This document shows, in pieces, positions 1 through 4,968 of a stretch of DNA of 15,420 nt (position 1 is the stretch's first letter; every line of letters begins with the position of its first letter). Location: the NCBI GenBank assembly GCA_030628805.1, contig DAOVQG010000084.1, positions 1-15,420 on the forward strand, written 5' to 3'. The notes below the pieces were generated by a model. It did not search any database. It saw only the letters and a list, made by a program, of their open reading frames with translations, and was not told where the DNA came from. Source of the DNA: JAGMDK01 sp023128695. GTDB lineage: Bacteria; Planctomycetota; Phycisphaerae; UBA1845; Fen-1342. Position numbers and translations under genes: made by a program.

Positions 1-79
1 CCCACAGGCGCCGGGCACGCTCATCCAATGTGTCTTTCAGAGCCAAGTACCTCTGGCGGATTGCCTGTTCATCAATCAT
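1..79 (-). CDS. ISAzo13-like transposase, N-terminal fragment (runs off the left edge)
   Basis: Reading leftwards from the ATG at 79-77 there is an open frame of 26 codons to the window edge, beginning MIDEQAIRQRYLAL and continuing with K-D-T-L-D-E-R-A-R-R-L-W. The pattern (acidic N-terminus, I-R-x-R-Y, then L-D-E-R-x-R-R-L-W) matches my recollection of the start of ISAzo13-family DDE transposases, whose N-terminal helix region reads similarly before an A-A-E-A-R-A-x-G-x-G-G segment. That later segment and the catalytic residues lie outside the window, so the family call rests on this short stretch. A GGGAG sits only about 2 bases before the ATG, which is tight for a ribosome binding site. 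The fragment lies directly downstream of, and on the same strand as, a secreted-protein gene that ends abnormally. Confidence 0.6.
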   Translation of the reverse strand, partial: MIDEQAIRQRYLALKDTLDERARRLW

Positions 80-146
80 ACTCCCGTATATCGACAAAGT
101 AGTGAGAATTACTTTAGGTTATTTCGTTACGTACTCTAAGCGGATC
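1..146 (-). mobile_element. Left end of an insertion sequence (ISAzo13-like), with probable terminal repeat and leader
   Basis: The transposase start (77-79) is preceded, on the minus strand, by about 67 non-coding bases up to the point where the neighbouring secreted protein loses its expected sequence (residue ~331, about position 146). The outer part, GATCCGCTTAGAGTACGTAA (146-127) followed by CGAAATAACC, is a plausible terminal inverted repeat. The matching right end is outside the window, so neither the exact boundary nor a target duplication can be verified. The boundary is inferred from the reading-frame disruption. Confidence 0.5.
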
Positions 147-1136
147 TACCGAGAAGTAGTACAACTGGAAGCCGTTGCAGGCCCCGCCGAGCGCAGTGTA
201 GCTCGGCGAGAGCGGGCCATACGTGCAGACCGGCGGGCCGGTAAAGTAGTTCAACGGCATCCCGGCGCCGTCATCCGCCCAGAACTGGATCAAGAACTGC
301 ACCGCCGCGGGATTGGCGCACTCATTCCAGCCGGCGTCGTAGTGGAGTAACAGATCCCACCAGTGGATGTCGTCAATCTCGCACGCCAACTCGGGGAAGT
401 CCTCGAAGACGCGGTACCAGAAGCCAGTCGGCGGGCCGCCGGCACCCATGCCGCTCATCGCCGCCGACCAGGAGCCGCTGCAATCGTCCGCCGGTTGGCC
501 CCAGATCGTCTCTTCCGAGCAGTCCTGTGGACACACGAAGTATTCACAGGTGTCGTCGGAGAAGAAGACGCCGCCGAGTCCATCACATTCAGCCTGGCTG
601 TGAACGGTCTGGCAGGAGAGGCCCACGCAGCAAGCATATTCGACGCAGTCCGGTGGGCACGTGTCGCCAAGGCACTGGACCATTTCCTGGACCCCGAACT
701 CGCCGCCGGTGCCGACGAGGGTGCCGTTGTAATACACGTTGTAGTACCCATCCCCGTGGCAGCAGCAGAGTCCGTCGCCGTAGGAATCAGAAATCACGAA
801 GTGAACGCAGGCGTCGTCCGGCACGCAACACTGTTCGGTGTACAGCGTGAAATCGTTCCCGTAAGGCCCACCTGAGCACAGTACGGTCCCCGACGGGTAC
901 TCGACCACTTCCCAAGTGGTTTCACCGGGCCAATCGTCCGTCATGATCTCGATGTCGATAGCGACCTCCCCGGGGTCACAGTCACGCTCGCCGGGCTGCT
1001 TGTCCGCCACGCCGCTCGGCGGCGGGTGCTGGGCGGTTCGTTTGCTTAATTCAGCCACGCTCTCCTGTGCCATGAGGGTGGCCGTACAGAACAGCAGCCC
1101 ACCCACGATACAAACGACCTGGTTCCAAGTTCTCAT
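114..1136 (-). CDS. Secreted Cys-rich planctomycete protein with a DSYGDG module, C-terminus probably cut by an IS
   Basis: The start chosen is the ATG at 1136 (340 residues), not the in-frame ATG at 1163, because AAGGAGA lies 7 bases upstream and the signal peptide begins there (MRTWNQVVCIVGGLLFCTAT, cleavage near residue 23). Residues 57-150 form a module with T-D-D-W-P-G-E-T-T-W-E-V-V-E and D-S-Y-G-D-G-L-C-C. Residues 167-202 are a small A-C-C/Cys module. Residues 204-330 form a beta-rich domain (F-E-D-F-P-E-L…I-D-D-I-H-W-W-D). The module at 57-150 is closely related to residues 536-638 of the 1373-residue protein in this window. After Y-Y-F-S-V-D the frame reads P-L-R-V-R-N-E-I-T and stops at 114-116, inside what looks like an insertion-sequence end. 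Relatives as I remember them continue past Y-Y-F-x-V-D, so the protein is probably truncated. Exported; biochemical role unknown. Confidence 0.85.
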   Translation of the reverse strand: MRTWNQVVCIVGGLLFCTATLMAQESVAELSKRTAQHPPPSGVADKQPGERDCDPGEVAIDIEIMTDDWPGETTWEVVEYPSGTVLCSGGPYGNDFTLYTEQCCVPDDACVHFVISDSYGDGLCCCHGDGYYNVYYNGTLVGTGGEFGVQEMVQCLGDTCPPDCVEYACCVGLSCQTVHSQAECDGLGGVFFSDDTCEYFVCPQDCSEETIWGQPADDCSGSWSAAMSGMGAGGPPTGFWYRVFEDFPELACEIDDIHWWDLLLHYDAGWNECANPAAVQFLIQFWADDGAGMPLNYFTGPPVCTYGPLSPSYTALGGACNGFQLYYFSVDPLRVRNEIT

Positions 1137-1143
1137 GTCTTGG

Positions 1144-1150
1144 TCTCCTT
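1144..1150 (-). promoter_or_regulatory. Ribosome binding site that fixes the start of the secreted Cys-rich protein
   Basis: Minus-strand AAGGAGA lies 7 bases before the ATG at 1136. The alternative upstream in-frame ATG (1163) has no such site and would put polar residues before the signal peptide. Confidence 0.75.
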
Positions 1151-1193
1151 TGTTAACGCCCACGTCGCCCAGGACGCGGGCCCCAAGGTTCGG

Positions 1194-1210
1194 CAGCCGA
1201 CGTTCGGCTG
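1194..1210. repeat. Short perfect hairpin upstream of the secreted Cys-rich protein
   Basis: CAGCCGA at 1194-1200 pairs with TCGGCTG at 1204-1210 across a 3-base loop. It lies 58 bases upstream of the ATG on the transcribed side, so it could be an operator, the base of a 5' leader structure, or a repeat remnant. No T-run follows on either strand. Confidence 0.4.
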
Positions 1211-1215
1211 CACGT

Positions 1216-1240
1216 CTAGAAACTAGAAACTAGAAACTAG
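1216..1240. repeat. (CTAGAAA)3-CTAG tandem heptamer repeat
   Basis: Three perfect CTAGAAA units plus a final CTAG (25 bases). The reverse-complement counterpart, also exactly 25 bases, is at 15396-15420 at the other end of the window, where one unit is altered to CTAGTCT. Both lie next to the same companion repeats (ACGTTCCC units and a CGGCCGG…CGCTAC arm). Confidence 0.9.
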
Positions 1241-1250
1241 ATTTTGTTAC

Positions 1251-1307
1251 CGGCCGGCACGGGGGCCGGGCGCTACGATTCGGCCGGGACGGGACGCGGC
1301 CGCTACG
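1251..1307. repeat. Two tandem half-arms of the TGTAGCG/CGCTACA repeat family
   Basis: Positions 1251-1277 and 1281-1307 each begin CGGCCGG and end CGCTACG, with a GC-rich middle, and are separated by ATT. The same arm (reverse complement, ending TGTAGCG) is found singly at 15344-15370 and as paired hairpin arms at 10766-10850 and 13998-14082. Here the two arms are direct rather than inverted. Confidence 0.7.
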
Positions 1308-1397
1308 TTCCCACGTTCCCACGTTCTCACGTTCCCACGTTCCCACGTTCCCACGTTCCCACGTTCCACGTTCCCACGTTCCACGTTCCCACGTTCC
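1305..1397. repeat. (ACGTTCCC)n tandem repeat, 12 units
   Basis: Twelve consecutive units starting at 1305, 1313, 1321, 1329, 1337, 1345, 1353, 1361, 1368, 1376, 1383 and 1391. Nine are 8 bases long and three are 7-base ACGTTCC variants; the third reads ACGTTCTC. The regular array with unit-length slippage is typical of a variable-number tandem repeat. A single related copy (TGGGAACGTG) occurs at 15371-15380. Confidence 0.9.
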
Positions 1398-1728
1398 ACG
1401 GCCCGGCCATCCGGCACAGCGAGGGGGCGAGCCGAAAACCTCGTCCCGACACCTTCCTTGGCGTCGCTTGACGCTTTTGTTACCGGACAACGCATTTTTT
1501 CCACGAAAATAATTCGTCGCGGCATCAGAGGCTCCGTCTCCGAAGCGCGTGAACGGCAAAAAGGAAACTCTTTTTCATCCGTCCCATTATTGGAAGCTCT
1601 CTGCAATTATAGGGTGACAGCCCAGCTTTCAGAGGCTCTGTTTGGGATTCTTATAGGAATGTATCAATACATGCGGTTGCGGCACCGGGCCTCCGCAAAC
1701 AAACGGGAAGGGATGCCCGCCGAGAGGG
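1398..1728. other. Non-coding stretch with no recognisable gene
   Basis: No open frame here has a ribosome binding site, a recognisable product or a plausible composition. The DNA at about 1480-1670 is visibly more AT-rich than its surroundings. It holds a short A/T stem (AAAAAG, six-base loop, CTTTTT at 1559-1576) and TATA-like stretches near 1608 and 1650. A small RNA or the remnant of an old gene is possible, but nothing in the sequence supports either specifically. Confidence 0.4.
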
Positions 1729-1783
1729 GTGCGAGAAAGGATTCTCGCACCAGCGGCGATATGATTCTCGCACCAGCGGCGAT
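1729..1783. repeat. AGGA-loop hairpin (family C) plus a 20-base direct repeat
   Basis: GTGCGAGAA (1729-1737), AGGA loop, TTCTCGCAC (1742-1750) form a perfect hairpin. The block ATTCTCGCACCAGCGGCGAT (1741-1760), which includes the right arm, is repeated exactly at 1764-1783. Related hairpins with the same AGGA/TCCT loop but different stems are at 10731-10754, 13861-13882 and 13927-13944. Confidence 0.85.
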
Positions 1784-1787
1784 GGAA

Positions 1788-1849
1788 GGGAGGGCGAAGC
1801 TCCCGCTGAGCCGCGGGACCCGCGGCTCGGCAGGAGCCTCGCCCTCCCG
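1788..1849. repeat. Long GC-rich hairpin
   Basis: The left arm from 1788 (GGGAGGGCGA…) pairs with the right arm ending at 1849 (…TCGCCCTCCC). The inner stem CCGCGGG (1811-1817) / CCCGCGG (1819-1825) surrounds a single A, with only a few mismatches between. The right arm contains the CTCGGCAGGAGCCTCGCC motif found also at 1939-1956, 1975-1992 (one mismatch) and 4868-4885. On the minus strand this motif reads GEAPAEP, a translated repeat I associate with planctomycete genomes. Confidence 0.8.
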
Positions 1850-1962
1850 CTCGTCGTGTGTGCCACTGCTCTTGAGCAGTGTCTTTTCTGACCGACGGTC
1901 GCCTGGGCACTGCTCAAGAGCAGTGGCACACGGCTTGGCTCGGCAGGAGCCTCGCCCTCCCG
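1842..1962. repeat. Family A palindromic element, copy 1
   Basis: Arms of 24 bases at 1858-1881 and 1908-1931 are perfect inverted repeats. Each arm is itself a small palindrome (CACTGCTC-TT-GAGCAGTG). The 26-base loop begins TCTTTTCTGACC. The whole unit, from CCCTCCCGCTCG to CTCGGCAGGAGCCTCGCC and its CCTCCCG tail, is repeated almost unchanged and in the same orientation at 4771-4890. A partial extra tail motif (TTCGGCAGGAGCCTCGCC) follows at 1975-1992. Confidence 0.85.
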
Positions 1963-2041
1963 CGGTACCCCTGATTCGGCAGGAGCCTCGCCGTAAAAGA
2001 CGACCAGGCTCGGAAAGTCGTTGCGAGCGTCCGGACGCCGA

Positions 2042-2686
2042 TTAACGTTTGGAGAACTGGAAGCGGCGGCGAGCCTTCCGCTGGCCGGGCTTCTTGCGCT
2101 CCACGCGCCGGGCGTCACGAGTCAAATAGCCGGCGTTGCGGAGGGCCGGCTCAAATTTGTCATAAGCCTTCATAATCGCCCGCGCCAAGCCGAGGCGAAT
2201 CGCACCGGCCTGACCGGTGGTGCCGCCGCCGCTGACGTTGACCATCACGTCCCACTGCCGATGGATGCCGGTCAGTTCGAGCGGAGCCATAACATCGTTC
2301 TGGTCACGGAGTTGGGTAAAGTAGTCTTGAACCTCATGCTTGTTGATGAGGACTTTCCCATCGCCGGGCAGAATGCGCACCCGCGCCACCGATGATTTTC
2401 TCCGCCCGGTACCCCAGTGAAGCCCGGTTGCCGGCGGGACTGGCTCGGGGGCGGGTTCCGTCTGAGGGGCGGGGGGTTGCTCAGCGCTCGGCGCAGCCTC
2501 CTTAGCCGCGACAACCGGCTCGCTCGGCTGGGCGGCCGACGGCGTCTCGATCACCGGCGGCGTCGGTTCACTTGCTTCGGCAACCGGGGTCGGCTCGGCG
2601 GCTTCGGCCGCCGGGGTCGGCTCCGAGGCCGGCGGGACCTCGCCGGTCGGCGTCGTTTCGTTCGGTTTCGGCTCGGAATCCGTCAC
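2042..2686 (-). CDS. rpsI: 30S ribosomal protein S9 with a long acidic/proline-rich N-terminal extension
   Basis: Residues 89-214 are a complete S9: it begins with G-T-G-R-R-K-S-S-V-A-R-V, has the V-S-G-G-G-T-T-G-Q-A-G-A segment, and ends in the basic tail R-K-A-R-R-R-F-Q-F-S-K-R that reaches the ribosomal P site. The start is GTG at 2686, with AGGAG 8 bases upstream. Residues 1-88 are not part of the normal fold. They are rich in Pro, Ala and Glu, with a roughly 9-residue repeat (S-E-P-T-P-A-A-E-A, A-E-P-T-P-V-A-E-A, S-E-P-T-P-P-V) at residues 21-46, and are presumably disordered. The family is usually about 130 residues, so this is an enlarged version. It lies 18 bases downstream of rplM, the conserved L13-S9 operon order. 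The extension begins at the GTG that carries the SD, so it is probably translated. Confidence 0.95.
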   Translation of the reverse strand: MTDSEPKPNETTPTGEVPPASEPTPAAEAAEPTPVAEASEPTPPVIETPSAAQPSEPVVAAKEAAPSAEQPPAPQTEPAPEPVPPATGLHWGTGRRKSSVARVRILPGDGKVLINKHEVQDYFTQLRDQNDVMAPLELTGIHRQWDVMVNVSGGGTTGQAGAIRLGLARAIMKAYDKFEPALRNAGYLTRDARRVERKKPGQRKARRRFQFSKR

Positions 2687-2704
2687 GTTCGTTGCTCCTG
2701 TAAA

Positions 2705-3154
2705 CTAAAGAGGCAGCGGTTCCGGCTGCTGGGCCTGGTGTTCGTGCGTCTCGCCCGTATATAGCTTCAGCTTTTTCAGCATCTTCCGTGCCAACGCGTT
2801 CTTCGGCAGCATCCGGCGAACTGCCTCGTACAGCACACGCTCCGGGTGCCGTTCGAGCATGGTCTCCATCGTGGTCTCCTTCAAGCCGCCGGGATACCCG
2901 CTGTAACGCTGGTAAACCACCTGCTCCTTCTTGCGCAGGCCGGTGACCTTCACCTTGCCGGCGTTAAGGACGATCACGAAGTCGCCGGTGTCAACGTGCG
3001 GCGTGTAGGTGGGCTTGTGCTTGCCCATGAGCACGGTCGCGAGTCGCACCGCGAGCCGCCCGAGCACCTGATCGGTGGCGTCGACCACGTACCACTTGCG
3101 ATTGGATTCCGCCTCGGCCGTTGTGGCCTGATAGCACTTATTGGCAGTTTTCAT
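2705..3154 (-). CDS. rplM: 50S ribosomal protein L13
   Basis: A 149-residue protein, close to the usual 140-150. It has the L13 hallmarks K-W-Y-V-V-D-A-T-D-Q-V-L-G-R-L-A (residues 20-35), Y-T-P-H-V-D-T-G-D-F-V-I-V and R-R-M-L-P-K-N. L13 binds 23S rRNA early in large-subunit assembly. The frame is open up to 3193, but the ATG at 3154 is chosen because the family starts there and because the promoter and 5' leader lie upstream. No strong Shine-Dalgarno sequence is visible before it (only GCTGGA). It is the first gene of a two-gene operon with rpsI. The C-terminus has a short extra tail (H-E-H-Q-A-Q-Q-P-E-P-L-P-L). Confidence 0.95.
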   Translation of the reverse strand: MKTANKCYQATTAEAESNRKWYVVDATDQVLGRLAVRLATVLMGKHKPTYTPHVDTGDFVIVLNAGKVKVTGLRKKEQVVYQRYSGYPGGLKETTMETMLERHPERVLYEAVRRMLPKNALARKMLKKLKLYTGETHEHQAQQPEPLPL

Positions 3155-3207
3155 AATACATCCAGCAGCCGGGGGCCCCGAACCCAGGTACAAAATCGAG
3201 ATTCCTC

Positions 3208-3235
3208 ACTATACGGATTACCGCGGCTCAGTCAA
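3208..3235 (-). promoter_or_regulatory. Sigma70-type promoter of rplM-rpsI
   Basis: On the minus strand, TTGACT (3235-3230) and TATAGT (3213-3208) are separated by 16 bases; each matches the -35 / -10 consensus at five of six positions. Transcription would start near 3201, giving a leader of roughly 47 bases before the rplM ATG. The rest of the promoter region is normal intergenic DNA, and the miniature element at 3285-3447 ends 50 bases upstream of the -35 box. Confidence 0.7.
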
Positions 3236-3284
3236 CCCAACCCCAGCGCACTTTCTGCCCGTCATTTATGGGACGATGCCGGCC

Positions 3285-3447
3285 TAGTGCTCTGCCACAA
3301 CTCAATTGATGGGTTGGTGTGCCACTGCTCTTGAGCAGTGTTTCTTAACGATCTCGGTGTACTCGGTAAAGCTAAGCACTGCTCAAGAGCAGTGGCACAC
3401 ATTGCGATTGATACGCAGCCCATCTAATCAACTGTGGCAAAGCACTA
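3285..3447. mobile_element. TA-flanked miniature inverted-repeat element (family A core)
   Basis: The element lies between TA dinucleotides at 3285-3286 and 3446-3447 (159 bases inside). Its ends read GTGCTCTGCCACA… and, from the other side, GTGCTTTGCCACA…. The imperfect terminal repeats extend about 30 bases to GATGGG. Inside are the 24-base arms 3317-3340 and 3377-3400 carrying CACTGCTCTTGAGCAGTG, with a 36-base loop. It encodes nothing. TA at both ends would fit mobilisation by a Tc1/mariner-IS630-type transposase, but no such gene is present here. Confidence 0.75.
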
Positions 3448-3455
3448 GTCCTCGA

Positions 3456-4670
3456 CTATTCCGCCGGCTTTGTCGTCGCCTCTGACATCTTTTTCAGCGT
3501 CATGTCGATGAGGTGCATGACCACCCGTTCGTTTTCCGGCGAGTGGCCGGAGTACGCTTGCAGGATTTTGCCGTCCGGCCCGATCAGGTAAAAGGTAGGG
3601 ATGCCATTCACCAGGAAGGCCTGCGAGACCTGGTCGCCGTTGAGCAACACCGGGTAAGTGAATTTTCTTTCCTTCATGAACGCCACGGGGTCGGCTCGGC
3701 GGTTGTGTTCCATACAGTTGACCCCGAAGACCGCCACCGGCTTGCCCTGGTACTTTTCATAAAGCCTCTGGATGCCGGGCATCGCCATCACGCACGGGCG
3801 GCACCAAGTGGCCCAGAAATCGAGCAGGACGATCTTGCCGCGCAGACTCTTGAAGGAAATCTCCCGGCCTTCAGTGTTTTTCAGCGTCCAATCCGGGGCC
3901 TCGGAGCCGACCGCCAGGAAGAACCGCGCGGGCTGACCGGGCTGCCCAGGCCGTTGTGCGACCTCACGGAAGCCTGCCGGCTTCTCAACGCGGAAGACGT
4001 TATCACTGACTTCGGGATCGATGTCGAGCTTCGAAATCGAGGTGATCAGAGACGATTCCCCGACCATCGAGGCGATGGTGCGCTGCACTCGGCGGGGCAG
4101 ATGGTCGCTCTTGGCGAAGTGCCAGCGCACCTCGCCGCCGTCCTCCGCGTAGACGGCGTGGATGACGTCGCACTCGATATCCCCGATTTTCTCGGTGCCG
4201 AGGTGTTCCAGCGTGACGGACTTCGATTCCTGCTCGAAGGGCGGATCGAGCGTGAATTCGCGCATGATCACCGGGATGGCGCTGGTCATCAGGCGGGCGC
4301 CGCCGGGCATCTCCTGCCGGGTGAAGATTTTCTGGTTAAGGTCCGCTAGCGTGACGTGTTTCCCGTCGTGGGCGAGTTGCAGTTTGGTGGCCTTCCGCGG
4401 ACCAAGTGGGTTGATCCACGCATCCACCCGGAGCTTGGGCAGCTCGGCCCCAGGAATGGCGGAGATCGTCACTCTCCCGCTCACCCCGGGCAGGTGCGCG
4501 GCCAGCACACCCGTCACCTCCCCCTTAGCCTCGTAGCGGACGGTCTGCACAGCTCGGATCGCGACGCTGGCCTGCTCGAGAATCTGACGGGCGTCGGGCG
4601 GCTCGGCGAAGGTCCGCGGCGCCAGACAGCCCAGTGTAATGACGGCAACAGACAGGAGTCTCAACTTCAT
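3456..4670 (-). CDS. Secreted TlpA-like thiol-disulfide protein with a LolA-like N-terminal domain
   Basis: A 404-residue protein starting at the ATG with GGAG 8 bases upstream. It has a signal peptide (MKLRLLSVAVITLGCLAPRT, cleavage near A22). Residues 25-235 resemble the LolA/DUF2092-type sheet domain (I-L-E-Q-A-S-V-A-I-R-A-V-Q-T-V-R-Y…). Residues 252-395 are a TlpA/ResA-type thioredoxin fold: G-S-E-A-P-D-W-T-L, W-A-T-W-C-R-P-C with the redox pair C290 and C293, and the cis-proline in G-I-P-T-F (P358). It should act outside the cytoplasmic membrane in thiol-disulfide exchange or thiol delivery; the N-terminal domain may bind a lipophilic or outer-membrane partner. The substrate is not predictable. 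Its TAG stop lies 8 bases outside the flanking TA of the miniature element at 3285-3447. Confidence 0.9.
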   Translation of the reverse strand: MKLRLLSVAVITLGCLAPRTFAEPPDARQILEQASVAIRAVQTVRYEAKGEVTGVLAAHLPGVSGRVTISAIPGAELPKLRVDAWINPLGPRKATKLQLAHDGKHVTLADLNQKIFTRQEMPGGARLMTSAIPVIMREFTLDPPFEQESKSVTLEHLGTEKIGDIECDVIHAVYAEDGGEVRWHFAKSDHLPRRVQRTIASMVGESSLITSISKLDIDPEVSDNVFRVEKPAGFREVAQRPGQPGQPARFFLAVGSEAPDWTLKNTEGREISFKSLRGKIVLLDFWATWCRPCVMAMPGIQRLYEKYQGKPVAVFGVNCMEHNRRADPVAFMKERKFTYPVLLNGDQVSQAFLVNGIPTFYLIGPDGKILQAYSGHSPENERVVMHLIDMTLKKMSEATTKPAE

Positions 4671-4770
4671 CAGTCATCTCCGGTTGGGAACCGCTCGGGC
4701 AGCGTGGTCTTCGAGCGCGGGCTCACTGATACCCCTATGATCGGGTAATGCGGGCGGCAATACAAGGGCA

Positions 4771-4890
4771 CCCTCCCGCTCGGCGTGTGTGCCACTGCTC
4801 TTGAGCAGTGTCTTTTCTGACCGGCGGTTACTTGAGCACTGCTCAAGAGCAGTGGCACACGGCTTGGCTCGGCAGGAGCCTCGCCCTCCC
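4771..4890. repeat. Family A palindromic element, copy 2
   Basis: Arms at 4787-4810 and 4837-4860 are identical to those at 1858-1881 and 1908-1931, and the 26-base loop differs at only a few positions. The left (CCCTCCCGCTCGGC) and right (GGCTTGGCTCGGCAGGAGCC) flanks also match copy 1 in the same orientation. It sits between the TlpA-like gene and the 1373-residue gene. The remainder of the 298-base gap (4671-4770, 4930-4968) shows no other feature. Confidence 0.85.
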
Positions 4891-4929
4891 GTTGAGCCTC
4901 GCCCTCCCGCTGAGCCGCGCCCTCCCGTT
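4876..4929. repeat. Tandem 18-base repeat, three copies
   Basis: GAGCCTCGCCCTCCCGTT (4876-4893), GAGCCTCGCCCTCCCGCT (4894-4911) and GAGCCGCGCCCTCCCGTT (4912-4929). This is a local expansion of the tail of family A copy 2. The period is a multiple of three, which keeps a spurious minus-strand frame open. It is not evidence of coding. Confidence 0.85.
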
Positions 4930-4968
4930 CACTCGCAATTCGCACCCTGACGGAAATCGCGGCCCTTA

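Noticed and set aside
1305..1397. CRISPR array
   Set aside because: The units are 7-8 bases with no spacers, so this is a simple tandem repeat.
1608..1660. A promoter or small RNA gene in the AT-rich part of the repeat island
   Set aside because: TATA-like boxes occur without a properly spaced -35 box, and no conserved RNA structure could be recognised.
1458..2118. Open frames on both strands across the repeat island (for example plus 1458-2045, minus 1651-2118)
   Set aside because: Their translations are mostly dispersed repeats (GEAPAEP-like peptides), and the reading continues because the repeat units happen to lack stops. No ribosome binding site or domain.
3513..4349. A 278-codon open frame antisense to the TlpA-like gene
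   Set aside because: His/Arg/Asp-rich shadow composition without any domain. The opposite strand has a clear thioredoxin motif and signal peptide.
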